Source of the DNA: Capsulimonas sp039928515 | GTDB taxonomy: Bacteria > Armatimonadota > Armatimonadia > Armatimonadales > Capsulimonadaceae | Length of the DNA: 64,000 bases | Strand: one strand, 5' to 3' | Assembly (NCBI RefSeq): GCF_039928515.1 | Contig: NZ_JBDSSZ010000150.1 | In this document: in pieces, positions 42,219 to 50,787 of the stretch | Position numbering within the stretch: position 1 is the stretch's first letter | Layout of the letters: every line of letters begins with the position of its first letter | The notes under the pieces: generated by a model | Database searches by the model: none | Told to the model about the DNA's origin: nothing | What the model saw: only the letters and a program-made list of their open reading frames with translations | Made by a program: the position numbers and the translations under genes

Positions 42219-43406
42219 TTAGTCACCGGACGCATGGCCGCCGCTATCCTCGCCGCCATTGTCGCTGCTGAACCATTTATTGTATAGATTGTCGTATTCG
42301 CCGTTCTCTTTCAGCGTCAGCAGCGCTTGATTGACGGGCTTTCGATAAGGGCTGTTCGCTGGGAAGACGATGCCGTAATCTTCCTTGCGAAAGATACTCC
42401 CCACGACCTGTACGCTGTTCTTGCCGTCGCGCGAGGCGTAATATTGAAGCACGGGAGCGTCGTAGACCACGGCGTCGACCTTGTGATTTTGCAGCGCTTT
42501 GACAACGTCGGCGATCTGTGGATACTCGGCGACGAGATAGTGCTGTTCACGCAGATATGTCGCGGAAGAACTGCCGCCCACGGTTCCAATGCGCTTGCCG
42601 GGCAGGTCGCTGAGATTATGGATATTCCCCTGAAGCTGTTGTACGGTCAAGGCCGTTGTGACTTCCGCCGTGAAGTAGGCGACAAAAATCACGCTCACGA
42701 AGATCCATACGATGGCGACAAATCGACCGATTGGTCCCTTGGGCATCTCGTCCATCTGGGTGCCGAGAACACCCGCCGCCCACCATGTCGCCTTGAAAAT
42801 GCCAGGAAAGTAGCTCTTCGTTTCGACAACGCCGTTGGGGTGGTGCCGCTCCACCAGCCAGATTACGTGCGCGGCAATGACGATGATCAAGGCGGTAAAC
42901 CCAAGCAGCTGCAATATGGATTGTGAGAAGAGCGACTTGAGCACCGCCTGAAGGTGACTGCCCTCACCGCCCTGGCCACTGTCGCGCACCATGATTTGCA
43001 GGCCGGAATCATAGATCGGCTGCGAAAAGTCGAAGACCTTGTCACGGTCCGATGTGATGGAGATAGCGGAGATCGCAAGATCGGCCTTGCCGCTGCTCAC
43101 GGATCCCAGCAGCGATTTGATATCGGGAGTGACCGTCACCTCGGATTGGACATGCAGCTCGTCGGCGATGCTGGCCCAAAGCTCCGTGCTGAACCCGGTC
43201 AGCTGCCCGTTGTTCTTCATCACGAACGGCGAGACGATCCGCGTGGCGACACGCAGTTTCGGCGGCAACCCCGCTTGTCCGCCGGAAGCTGGCGCCGGCT
43301 TCGGCGGCGGAGCGGCGGCGGACGCGGGAGGTGTTCGGCAGCAGACGGCGAGAAGCAGTGTCAGCACGGCGGCCTGGAGTGAACGGCGTAAAAAAGGGAG
43401 CGGCAT
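42219..43406 (-). CDS. Prokaryotic ionotropic-glutamate-receptor-like channel
   Basis: About 395 residues. After a signal peptide and a Pro/Ala-rich linker, a periplasmic ligand-binding lobe (LRVATRIVSPFVMKNNGQ, GFSTELWASIADEL, LAISAISITSDRDKVFDFSQP) is interrupted by M1 (QLLGFTALIIVIAAHVIWLV), a re-entrant pore segment and M2 (IGRFVAIVWIFVSVIFVAYF). M2 runs into AEVTTALTVQQL, then the second lobe continues to the end. This S1-M1-P-M2-S2 order is that of GluR0. The pore reads TWWAAGVLGTQMDEMPKG and lacks the K+ filter TVGYG. Met at 43406 was chosen over an upstream TTG (43439). It is probably a ligand-gated channel, ligand unknown; a polar-amino-acid binding protein alone is excluded by the pore. 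Confidence 0.87.
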   Translation of the reverse strand: MPLPFLRRSLQAAVLTLLLAVCCRTPPASAAAPPPKPAPASGGQAGLPPKLRVATRIVSPFVMKNNGQLTGFSTELWASIADELHVQSEVTVTPDIKSLLGSVSSGKADLAISAISITSDRDKVFDFSQPIYDSGLQIMVRDSGQGGEGSHLQAVLKSLFSQSILQLLGFTALIIVIAAHVIWLVERHHPNGVVETKSYFPGIFKATWWAAGVLGTQMDEMPKGPIGRFVAIVWIFVSVIFVAYFTAEVTTALTVQQLQGNIHNLSDLPGKRIGTVGGSSSATYLREQHYLVAEYPQIADVVKALQNHKVDAVVYDAPVLQYYASRDGKNSVQVVGSIFRKEDYGIVFPANSPYRKPVNQALLTLKENGEYDNLYNKWFSSDNGGEDSGGHASGD

Positions 43407-43669
43407 GGTCTTTTCGAAGTCCTTTGGGGTCGAAAACAATAGCGCGAGTACTGAGGCGTGAGTTCCCTTTTATTATATTGCCGCCGCCGCTCATTCCGAC
43501 GCCGTTTCGGCGACGAAGTTCCCGCGATGTTAGAAATTCGGGCGATCTGGGGTAGGAACCAGCTATCAGTGGCGACGCGCATTTCAAAAATGGGGACGAT
43601 CAGGGGAACAAGATTTCCAGCACGTTCGTCTGAACCGACAGAGCAGACGTTATTGGAAGGAGCAAGACC

Positions 43670-44053
43670 ATGCAGATCTTAAAGAAATTGACGATGCCCG
43701 CCCTCGCGGTGACAATGGCGATAACCGCTTTGGCCCCGACAGCCGCCCTCGCTGGCGACACCCAAAAAGATAAGAACAACTGGCGCAACGGCGCAATCGG
43801 CGCCGGAGCAATCGGCCTTTACGGCCTGCATAACGGCGATGCGCTCACCACAGTTCTTGGCGCCGGGGCCGCCGCATACTCTGCGAAGAAGTATGAGGAC
43901 GCCCGCAAGAAAGAATCCCAGGAATCCAAAGACCGCGCCCGCTACCACCGCTCGGGTTCCAGCAACTACGGCAGCGACCGAACCTACTATTGGTATCAGG
44001 GGCACCGGTTCTACAAAAACAACAGCACCGGCGAACGCATGATGGTTTACTAA
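43670..44053 (+). CDS. Small secreted protein with a Gly-zipper-like segment
   Basis: 127 residues with a clear signal peptide ending near APTAALAGD. A Gly/Ala-rich stretch (GAIGAGAIGLYGLHNGDALT and VLGAGAAAYSAKKYEDA) recalls Gly-zipper membrane-associated proteins, and the C-terminus is rich in Tyr, Ser and Arg (RTYYWYQGHRFYKNN). GGAAGGAG precedes the ATG. It is monocistronic with a terminator after it. Outer-membrane or envelope location is likely; function unknown. Confidence 0.78.
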   Translation: MQILKKLTMPALAVTMAITALAPTAALAGDTQKDKNNWRNGAIGAGAIGLYGLHNGDALTTVLGAGAAAYSAKKYEDARKKESQESKDRARYHRSGSSNYGSDRTYYWYQGHRFYKNNSTGERMMVY

Positions 44054-44080
44054 GCGTGCTCAGCATATAACACAAACAAT

Positions 44081-44112
44081 GCCCTCGGAGCTTTCGCTCA
44101 GGGGGCTTTTTT
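44081..44112 (+). terminator. Terminator after the small secreted protein gene
   Basis: GCCCTCGGAGC and GCTCAGGGGGC form an imperfect stem with a TTTC loop, followed by CTTTTTT. It lies between convergent genes and overlaps the last codons of the PIN toxin gene, so it may serve both. Confidence 0.75.
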
Positions 44113-44544
44113 CACGTCTTCGATCCATTGGATATGTGGATGCAATGGCCCATTAAGGAGGCCATTGCACAAACGTAAATCCGCAGTTACCATGGGAGCC
44201 GACTCCCGTATCGCCAATGCAAGATAAATGCTGTCGTATACGGATCGTCCAGTTTGGTTTGCGATAGCCACAGCCGCCGGCGTCAGTTCGGCAATCGGGA
44301 AGACGGACAAGGGCATCGCGAGAAACGTCGTCAGCAGCATCTGCGACTGGGCTTCCGTGATATCTCCATTACGCACGCGTTTCCAGAAAATATTTCCAAT
44401 TTCGGCGTAGATCAAATCAGGAACCAGTAACGGCCTTCCATCAAGGAGATGAGCCGCATGGCTGCTATGTATTTCTGGCAGAAACCACTTGACCGCAACA
44501 CTGGCGTCAACCACTACTGGAGATATATGGCTCACGGAAGTCAC
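44098..44544 (-). CDS. PIN-domain ribonuclease toxin (VapC-like)
   Basis: 148 residues with the four acidic residues of the PIN active site in place: Asp13 (VVVDASVAVKW), Glu48 (LIYAEIGN), Asp104 (SVYDSIYLALA) and Asp122 (MVTADLRL). VapC toxins cleave tRNA or rRNA when the antitoxin is lost. Its ATG overlaps the stop of the ribbon-helix-helix antitoxin gene (4 bp). Length and the DASVAVKW motif are typical. The RNA target cannot be predicted. Confidence 0.9.
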   Translation of the reverse strand: MTSVSHISPVVVDASVAVKWFLPEIHSSHAAHLLDGRPLLVPDLIYAEIGNIFWKRVRNGDITEAQSQMLLTTFLAMPLSVFPIAELTPAAVAIANQTGRSVYDSIYLALAIRESAPMVTADLRLCNGLLNGPLHPHIQWIEDVKKAP

Positions 44545-44771
44545 CGCTCGCGATCCTCTCGCAGCAACTCCACGCTGTCGCTAAATGTTCGCCCAGCAAA
44601 CATCGCTCGGATCTTCTCAAGTTCGGCTGCGGACGAATGCATACTGCGCTGAGCCGCCTGCTCTAAGATCAAACGCAATTCTGCTTCAAATGACCGATGA
44701 TTCGAGCGAGCACGTTCTTTCAATTGCGAAACTGTAGTTTCGTCAATATCACGGATCAATACCTGGGCCAT
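44541..44771 (-). CDS. FitA/VapB-like ribbon-helix-helix antitoxin
   Basis: 76 residues. VLIRDIDETTVSQLKERARSN matches the N-terminal ribbon-helix-helix DNA-binding domain of FitA-like antitoxins, and RSFEAELRLILEQAA completes it; the C-terminal 30 residues would wrap the toxin. It overlaps the toxin gene start and lies 12 bases downstream of an 11-bp-arm inverted repeat that is its likely operator, giving autoregulation. Confidence 0.9.
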   Translation of the reverse strand: MAQVLIRDIDETTVSQLKERARSNHRSFEAELRLILEQAAQRSMHSSAAELEKIRAMFAGRTFSDSVELLREDRER

Positions 44772-44783
44772 GAAAACAACCTT

Positions 44784-44814
44784 TCAGAGTGATAACATTA
44801 TGATATCACTCTGA
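44784..44814. promoter_or_regulatory. Perfect inverted-repeat operator of the toxin-antitoxin module
   Basis: TCAGAGTGATA (44784-44794) and TATCACTCTGA (44804-44814) are exact reverse complements with a nine-base AT-rich spacer. Position directly upstream of the antitoxin start fits an autoregulatory ribbon-helix-helix site. Confidence 0.75.
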
Positions 44815-44840
44815 GGATCATTTGTCAACGTCCACATGGT

Positions 44841-45668
44841 TTATTCTTCCAGCAAGCGCACGAGGCTAATAAAGTCGTCGTCACCCCACCCCTCGCCCAG
44901 GGCGCGCTCGTAAAGGGCATTGAGGCTGCGGGTCTGCGGCAGCGGGTGCTCGCCGGAGGTTTCCAGGGCGAGGCGCAGATCTTTCGCCATGTGCTTGAGG
45001 GAGAACTGGGGGGCGTAGTCGTGGGCGATCAGCTTGGGCTGCTTGAGGTCGGAAAGGCCGGAGCGGCCGACGTTTTGGCTGAGGGCTTCGAAGAAGATTT
45101 CGTCGGAAATACCTTCGCGACGGGCGAGGGTGAGGCTTTCGCTCAAAGCCTGAGCCATGGAGGCGAGGTTCAGGTTCATCGCTAATTTCAGCGAAGACGC
45201 AGCGCCGATGGGGCCAATGTGCAGAATCGTTTGTGAGAGGCGCTCGATGATTGGGCGAATCTGGTCGATCACGGCGAGATCGCCGCCGAGGTAATACACG
45301 GTCTTGCGCTGCTCGGCCGCGATCTTGCTGCCCGTGAAAGGGCCGTCGATGTAAAGGCCGCCCACCGCCTGGACCTGATCCGCGAACTTCTTGGTCCACT
45401 CAGCGGAAATGGTGCTGGATTGGAGAACAACGGCGCCGGACTTGAGGCTGGGGAGCGCTTGCTCCAGAACGGACTGCACCGCCGGCGGGTCGGCGACGAC
45501 GATGATGACGAAATCGGCGTCCGTGACGGCTTCCACAATGCTCGAACTCTCACCAGAGAAATTCTTCGGCGTCCGGTTCCAGGGACGGACGTCGTGGCCG
45601 TCCTCCGCCAGATTTTTCGCCCAGGCGCCGCCGATGATTCCCAATCCCAAAACCGCAATGCTTGTCAT
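44841..45668 (-). CDS. NAD(P)-dependent beta-hydroxyacid dehydrogenase (HIBADH-like)
   Basis: 275 residues. Rossmann motif VLGLGIIGGAWAKNL at the N-terminus; IDGPFTGSKIAAEQRKTVYY is the substrate-loop region and SSLKLAMNLNLASMAQALSE carries the catalytic Lys of the 3-hydroxyisobutyrate/6-phosphogluconate dehydrogenase superfamily. The family also contains imine reductases and glyoxylate/succinic semialdehyde reductases, and the typical DGPVSGG motif is altered to DGPFTGS, so the substrate is uncertain. ATG 45668 has GGAGCAAGAG upstream; the frame is open further to 45761 but without a ribosome site. Cytoplasmic and apparently monocistronic. Confidence 0.87.
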   Translation of the reverse strand: MTSIAVLGLGIIGGAWAKNLAEDGHDVRPWNRTPKNFSGESSSIVEAVTDADFVIIVVADPPAVQSVLEQALPSLKSGAVVLQSSTISAEWTKKFADQVQAVGGLYIDGPFTGSKIAAEQRKTVYYLGGDLAVIDQIRPIIERLSQTILHIGPIGAASSLKLAMNLNLASMAQALSESLTLARREGISDEIFFEALSQNVGRSGLSDLKQPKLIAHDYAPQFSLKHMAKDLRLALETSGEHPLPQTRSLNALYERALGEGWGDDDFISLVRLLEE

Positions 45669-45792
45669 TTCTCTTGCTCCCGCTGCATTTTTGGGATAAT
45701 ACCCCGCACAGACCGTTTCCTTGATCGAAAAACGGACAGGTATAATGACGCTGCTTGTCATGGCGCACTGGCGGCGGTAAAAAGGTCTCCGA

Positions 45793-47154
45793 ATGTCCGA
45801 AAATGTAGAAGCGCGCCGCGCGCGCTGGATTGCGATCGCCCTGATCGGCGGCTCGTTTCTGATCCGTTTTTGCTATGTCTTCCTGCTCACCGACTACTCC
45901 CACTATCTGGTGAGCGACATGGGCGGTTACTGGGTGCGCGCCTGCGAACGGTTCGACGGCGACCATAATTCCTACAGGCAATGGGCCGTTTGGCCGCCCT
46001 TCTTCCACGTTCTGCTGGCCGACCTCTTCGTTCCCTTCACCCAAGCAAAGCTTCCCGTGGATCTCTGGCTGACCGCAGTGATTTTGCTGCAAATCACGCT
46101 CAGCAGCTTTTCCGTCTACTGGGTGTATTGCATCGCGCGCCGTGTCCTGGGCGACCATCGTCCGGCGCTGCTGGCCGCCGTCATCTACGGCCTGACCTAC
46201 ACTCCCATCTATTTCAACGCATTTCTGCTTTCGGAAAACCTGGCGATCCCGCTGGTGATCGCCTCGGTCTGGTTGATTTTACAAAAGACGCCGCGCAGGC
46301 TCGGGACGTTCTGCGCCGGCGTGCTGCTGGGAGCGGCGGCGGGCGTCCGGCCTGCGGATTTTCTGTACGCCGGCGCATTCATGCTCTTCCTGTGGGCAAC
46401 GCTGCGCCGCCCCTCGGGTGACGGCGAGAATCGGGGAACCTGGCGGCGCCTCGCGCCCCTGCTGACGTTCGGTCTGGGTTTCGCGGGAGTGGTCTTTCTG
46501 ATCGTCTTGGAGAATGCGCGCATCTCCAACGGAGCGCTATGGGGATTGGGCGCGAACGGCGGCATGAACTTCTTTATGGCGCAGTGCAAAATCGGCCGCC
46601 TGGATTCGAATTCGATCTATCACGGATATCACTATAACTATTCGTTCAGCCATCCCCAATTCTTCGGGGAAACATGGCGGGAGCACGTCACGACATCAGT
46701 GGGCCTGCACGAACAGGGATATTTCTATCATCTGGGGATGCAGCGACTGCGGGATTTTGCGACGTGGCGCGAGGATTTTTGGGAGCTGCGCAAGCTGCTG
46801 ATCGGCCCTATCTTTCCAACGTACTACACCGCCTGGGGCTTTCAGACCTTCGATTTGCTGTCCCGATGGACTCTGACGCCGGTGTTTCTCATCGCGCTGA
46901 TCGCGCCGCCCGCCGCTCGGCTGACGCGCCGTTCGTGGGCGTCGCGCGAGATATTGCTGCTCTGGTCGATCCTCATCCTGACCTTCGTGACCTGCTTTTT
47001 CTTCGGCAATGAGCGCCGCTTTATCGTTCCCACGATCTTCGCGGCGGAGATCATCACGCTGTCTTTCCTCCATTGCATCTGGATTTTGGGGCGAAGCCGT
47101 TTACGCCGCCCTCGGGCCGGGAACACTCTTTCCACCAAGCATTCACAAGTATAG
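45793..47154 (+). CDS. GT39-like polytopic membrane glycosyltransferase
   Basis: 453 residues with 10 or so hydrophobic helices. The first luminal loop (TDYSHYLVSDMGGYWVRACE) has acidic residues in the place used by GT39/ArnT-type enzymes, and WPPFFHVLLADLF and the GxRPADF region are typical of this superfamily, which uses polyprenyl-phosphate sugars. Donor and acceptor cannot be inferred. It lies 10 bases before a metallophosphoesterase gene and may be cotranscribed. AAAAGG precedes the ATG. Confidence 0.78.
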   Translation: MSENVEARRARWIAIALIGGSFLIRFCYVFLLTDYSHYLVSDMGGYWVRACERFDGDHNSYRQWAVWPPFFHVLLADLFVPFTQAKLPVDLWLTAVILLQITLSSFSVYWVYCIARRVLGDHRPALLAAVIYGLTYTPIYFNAFLLSENLAIPLVIASVWLILQKTPRRLGTFCAGVLLGAAAGVRPADFLYAGAFMLFLWATLRRPSGDGENRGTWRRLAPLLTFGLGFAGVVFLIVLENARISNGALWGLGANGGMNFFMAQCKIGRLDSNSIYHGYHYNYSFSHPQFFGETWREHVTTSVGLHEQGYFYHLGMQRLRDFATWREDFWELRKLLIGPIFPTYYTAWGFQTFDLLSRWTLTPVFLIALIAPPAARLTRRSWASREILLLWSILILTFVTCFFFGNERRFIVPTIFAAEIITLSFLHCIWILGRSRLRRPRAGNTLSTKHSQV

Positions 47155-47163
47155 GAATCACAG

Positions 47164-49125
47164 ATGAGCTTACTCGCCGTCGATAACTGGCTGCGGTCCC
47201 CGGCGGACCACGATATCATCACGCGCTGGACCGCCGGCGCCGGAAAAGGCTGGAGCCATGCGCTGTCGCTGCCCCAGCCGCGCGATCCCGAACGGTTCTC
47301 CTTCCTCGCCCTGGGCGACAGCGGCGATTCGGAAAGCGCGGGGCCGGGCGTCTCGCCGCAGGACGCCGTGGCGCGTGAGATGGTGCGCGACACGCGTCTC
47401 GCCGGCGATTCGGGCGCGGTGATGGTGCTGCACATGGGCGATGTCGTGTATATGACCGGCGAGCATCGCCTTTACGACCGCAACTTCCGGCGTCCCTACA
47501 GCCCATTCCTGACCGAAAGCAGCACCGTCGGCGACTTCACCTTTCGGCTGCCATTTCTGCCCGTGCCGGGGAACCACGACTACTACGATCTGGGCGCCTG
47601 GGCAAAGTGGCTCTCCGGCGTTCCCCTGGTCGGCGCGGGCCTGCGCGCGCTCTGGCATGAAGTGATGCCGTTCGCCGTGCCCGAAGGCGGATCAGAGATG
47701 GGCAAGACCTATATGGACGCCTTTGTCGATCCCAAGGCCGATACGTCGATCGCTCCCCTGCCCTATGTACTCAGCGCGCGCACGCGCCTGCCCAACCGTT
47801 ACTACAAGTTCCAGCTCGGCAATGTCGATTTCTTCGCGCTCGACTCGAATACGCTGGACGCTCCCTCGCCGCAAGCCGACTCGGAACAAGTCCGGGAGGA
47901 CGCCGCCCAGCGTGTGACGGAATTGGAAGCGAAGGCGCGCGCACTGGACGCCGATATCAAGGAGGCGCGGCAGGATCTGGAGAAGCAGCGTGACGCGCGG
48001 CGCCACGCCATTGCGGGAGATCCCGCCGAGCTGCAAAGAATCCAGGCGCTGTCCATGGATGTGGGCGAGGCGGTGGAGCGTCTGCGAAAGCTGCTGGAAG
48101 GCGCCGAGATGTCCGCGCTGGAAGGGCGGCGGGCGGCGCAGGCCGTCGGGACCGCCGAAACGCATTGGGATAAGGCGACGGCGGAGCTGAGCGATGCTCG
48201 CGGGAACGACGTCGTCCGGGCGATGGCGCGGCAGGAGACGGTCAGTGATGAAGTCTGCGCCTCACTGTCCACCCTGGAGGAATTTCTCGCGGTGCTGCCC
48301 GAAGGCCCCCCACGCGCCGTCATTTTGGAAGCGCGGCAGGCGATGGAGAGCGCGCTGCACACCTGGGCCGTCGCCGTCTCACCCAGCGCCGGCGACGCCT
48401 CCGCGCGACTCAAAGAGCTGAGCGAGGGCGCCCTCGACCTGCAGCGTGAGCTCGCGATCGCCCGCCGCCGCTCCCACTTCCAGCCAAGCGATCACGACAC
48501 CGAGCAATTGGCGTGGCTGGAGCAATCGCTGGAAGAATCCGTTCGTCTGCGTCCGAATGCCTGGCGGATCGTGTTTCTCCACCACCCGCTTTACACGACC
48601 ATCGGCAACCACTGCGAGCGGTCGGACGTTCTCGACGTGCGTGACAACCTCACGGCCATTCTCGCCGGCCGCGTCCATTTGATGCTCGCCGGACATTCCC
48701 ATGCGTTTGAATGGTTTCAGTCGGAGGCGCTGGCGGAAACCGGCGTTTTCGTCACTGGCGGCGGCGGACAGATTACGCTGCGCCCCAGCATCCTCAGCCC
48801 GGACCGTTACGAACGCTTTTCCGACGCTTATCACGCCCTGCGGCGGGCGGGTGTCACGGAATGCGCCAGCGCCGGAGCCGGTCCCGTGGCTGCGGATGGT
48901 CACGACGGTCCGCTTTACCACTATCTCAATATCGAAGTCACGCCCGACAAGCTGATCGTGCGCCCGATCGGCGTTCGCCGCGCCGGGGCGGACTATCGGC
49001 GCGAAGACCCGATGCCCGTCAATCACACACCGACGCTTCCCGCCAGTCGCCCCCCGTTCGTGGCGCGCGCCCTGCACGCTGTGGAAGTTCGCCGAGGCGA
49101 GGCGCCGCAGGCGATTTGGGGGTAA
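47164..49125 (+). CDS. Calcineurin-like metallophosphoesterase with a coiled-coil insertion
   Basis: 653 residues. Metal-binding blocks are LALGDSGDS (about 48), LHMGDVVYM, PVPGNHDYYD, FLHHPLYTT and LAGHSHAFEW. Between the GNHD and HHP blocks, after FFALDSNTLD, a ~210-residue helical segment (about 240-450) rich in Ala, Glu, Arg and Leu in heptads (VTELEAKARALDADIKEARQ) is inserted, so the catalytic fold is assembled from two distant halves. No signal peptide is seen, although such enzymes are often acid-phosphatase-like. It follows the GT39-like gene closely. Substrate unknown. Confidence 0.85.
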   Translation: MSLLAVDNWLRSPADHDIITRWTAGAGKGWSHALSLPQPRDPERFSFLALGDSGDSESAGPGVSPQDAVAREMVRDTRLAGDSGAVMVLHMGDVVYMTGEHRLYDRNFRRPYSPFLTESSTVGDFTFRLPFLPVPGNHDYYDLGAWAKWLSGVPLVGAGLRALWHEVMPFAVPEGGSEMGKTYMDAFVDPKADTSIAPLPYVLSARTRLPNRYYKFQLGNVDFFALDSNTLDAPSPQADSEQVREDAAQRVTELEAKARALDADIKEARQDLEKQRDARRHAIAGDPAELQRIQALSMDVGEAVERLRKLLEGAEMSALEGRRAAQAVGTAETHWDKATAELSDARGNDVVRAMARQETVSDEVCASLSTLEEFLAVLPEGPPRAVILEARQAMESALHTWAVAVSPSAGDASARLKELSEGALDLQRELAIARRRSHFQPSDHDTEQLAWLEQSLEESVRLRPNAWRIVFLHHPLYTTIGNHCERSDVLDVRDNLTAILAGRVHLMLAGHSHAFEWFQSEALAETGVFVTGGGGQITLRPSILSPDRYERFSDAYHALRRAGVTECASAGAGPVAADGHDGPLYHYLNIEVTPDKLIVRPIGVRRAGADYRREDPMPVNHTPTLPASRPPFVARALHAVEVRRGEAPQAIWG

Positions 49126-49160
49126 TGACAATCGGGTGTGGCTGATTATACTTTCCTGCA

Positions 49161-49298
49161 CCACAAGTGGAAGCTTGTGGGCTATTCTGGGGCGAAGTCA
49201 GCTAAAGCAGACTCTTGGGTTTCGGATACGCTTTCCTAAATCCTCAACCTGCTTTAGCTGGTTTTGCCTCAGCATAGCCCACAAGCTTCCACTTGTGG
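49161..49298. repeat. Long-arm inverted repeat, family A, copy 1
   Basis: A 138-bp element between convergent genes. Outer arms of 25 bp (49161-49185 and 49274-49298) are perfect reverse complements; each arm can also fold on itself (CCACAAG/CTTGTGG). Inner arms around GAAGTCAGCTAAAGCAGACT (+ strand) and AACCTGCTTTAGCTGGTTTT are imperfectly complementary. The same layout recurs at 53188-53327. Confidence 0.85.
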
Positions 49299-49334
49299 GA
49301 ACCAGACGACGCCCGCGAAAGCGATGGCGCCCTC

Positions 49335-50123
49335 CTAGAGATTCCGCTCCAGCGCCGATCGGTGTTCCAAAAGCGTCCGCGCCTCGCGATCCCAGTACGC
49401 CCAATATCCCTCACGCTCCATCTTCTGACGCACTGGATCGCCCGCCTTTACCCCCGCCAGCATCCAATTGCACAGCCAAATCAGGACCTCATGCGCCATA
49501 TCCAGCAGTTCCGGCGTAGCCGCGACGCCGTAACAAGCGCAAAACAGCTTCAAGCGGCGGCTGTTATTGGCGATATCAGCATCTGAGAGCGCCTTCATCG
49601 AGCCGCCCCCAAATGAAAGCGGCGCCATCCAGTAAGCGGCGTACGCCACATCCCGCAGGCGCGGCCCTGGCCCGGCGTCATCGAAATCGATTACCGCTGA
49701 GGGTTTTTCATCCTGACAAATCCAGTTATAAGGCGCAAAATCGTTATGACAGATGATTTCATGTCGGCTCAGGTCGGGATAAGCGTATGCCCACGAATCG
49801 CTTGGACAGGCGACGAAATCCGCGACAGCTTCGTGGTAACCGCGCAGCAGATGTGCGGCTGCCGTCAGCGCGTCATCACCATGCCAGAGATATGGCATAA
49901 ACCCGCACTCTCCGGGAAGATAAGTCAAAATTTCCCGCCCGCGCTCGTCGACGCCAATCAGCCGCGGACAGCCGCTCCAGCCTTTGGATTCCAGATGACG
50001 CAGCAGGCGATGGACGGAGGGGCTGTGTGCAGTCATCGCCCGGCGCACTGTATCGCCAATACGTGTCACCGACACATTGGAATTGCCGCCCGCCAGCGTT
50101 TCTTCGTGTTCCTCTTCGTCCAT
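49335..50123 (-). CDS. Aminoglycoside-phosphotransferase/choline-kinase-like protein
   Basis: 262 residues. The kinase-like core has the catalytic loop CHNDFAPYNW (Brenner motif) and the metal-binding VIDFDDAGPG. It has the APH fold but an identity close to uncharacterised phosphotransferase-family proteins; antibiotic resistance should not be assumed. The ATG at 50123 follows GGGAG and is preferred over the frame extension to 50192. Single gene, ending next to the inverted repeat. Confidence 0.85.
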   Translation of the reverse strand: MDEEEHEETLAGGNSNVSVTRIGDTVRRAMTAHSPSVHRLLRHLESKGWSGCPRLIGVDERGREILTYLPGECGFMPYLWHGDDALTAAAHLLRGYHEAVADFVACPSDSWAYAYPDLSRHEIICHNDFAPYNWICQDEKPSAVIDFDDAGPGPRLRDVAYAAYWMAPLSFGGGSMKALSDADIANNSRRLKLFCACYGVAATPELLDMAHEVLIWLCNWMLAGVKAGDPVRQKMEREGYWAYWDREARTLLEHRSALERNL

Positions 50124-50280
50124 CAATTCACACTCCCATGATCCATGATGTCCCAAAACGCTCGAAAGGGCAAGAGCGTGACCGGAGGACACGTCACTAT
50201 GACAGTGTGTTTGACAAAAAGGCGTTTCTGGGCATAAGTTCCTATCTCAATCACTCAGGATGAGCCGAAGGAGTCAAGGA

Positions 50281-50703
50281 ATGAATGTACGAAAATTATT
50301 GATGGGTCTCATGGCGGGCGCCTGCCTGCTGACGCTTCCGATGGTGGGAGCGAAGGCCGATCGCGCCTCCGACAATGCGCGCACCAACGCCCAGCGGCTG
50401 CGAGCCGATCGTCAGCAGCGATGGAGCGCAGTCGAGCGACGCCGACGGGATAATCTGGCGCACTCCCAGCAGAACCGCGCGAGCCGGAATAGCGAAGCCG
50501 TCCGCCGCCGCAACTTTGACGCGGCCCGATTGAACCACACGCGGTCGAATCGCCGCTGGTATGAAGCCCGCCGCCGCCAGGATGACGCGCTGCACTCCCA
50601 GCAGAACCGCGCCCGCCGAAACAGCAGCCTTGCGCGCCTGCGCCGGGATAACGCGATCCACTCCCAGCAGAATCGCGAGCGCCGCGCGCATCGCACCCGC
50701 TAA
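50281..50703 (+). CDS. Small secreted Arg/Asn/Gln-rich protein with HSQQNR repeats
   Basis: 140 residues with a signal peptide (MNVRKLLMGLMAGACLLTLP to VGAKAD). The mature part is very basic and low in hydrophobic residues, with three near-identical HSQQNR units (NLAHSQQNRASRN, ALHSQQNRARRN, AIHSQQNRERR) and several RRR runs between. It may bind nucleic acid or acidic polymers outside the membrane, or be a coiled scaffold; no family is known to me. AAGGAGTCAAGGA precedes the ATG at 50281, and a strong terminator follows. Confidence 0.8.
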   Translation: MNVRKLLMGLMAGACLLTLPMVGAKADRASDNARTNAQRLRADRQQRWSAVERRRRDNLAHSQQNRASRNSEAVRRRNFDAARLNHTRSNRRWYEARRRQDDALHSQQNRARRNSSLARLRRDNAIHSQQNRERRAHRTR

Positions 50704-50738
50704 TTCGGTCATTTGGCCTGAATATTCTCTCATAGAAA

Positions 50739-50772
50739 CAGCCGCTCCGGATTATCCGGGGCGGCTGTTTTG
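50739..50772 (+). terminator. Terminator after the HSQQNR-repeat gene
   Basis: A 13-bp stem, CAGCCGCTCCGGA (50739-50751) with TCCGGGGCGGCTG (50755-50767) containing one G-T pair, has a three-base loop and is followed by TTTTGTG. Confidence 0.8.
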
Positions 50773-50787
50773 TGATTGGAAGCGGCG

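Noticed and set aside
49126..49334. Insertion sequence or MITE with target duplication
   Set aside because: The long inverted arms suggested a MITE, but no target-site duplication or transposase was found; covariation between copies argues for a structured repeat.
49335..50123. Antibiotic-resistance aminoglycoside phosphotransferase
   Set aside because: The kinase-like fold is clear, but it has no special similarity to known resistance enzymes and no mobile context.
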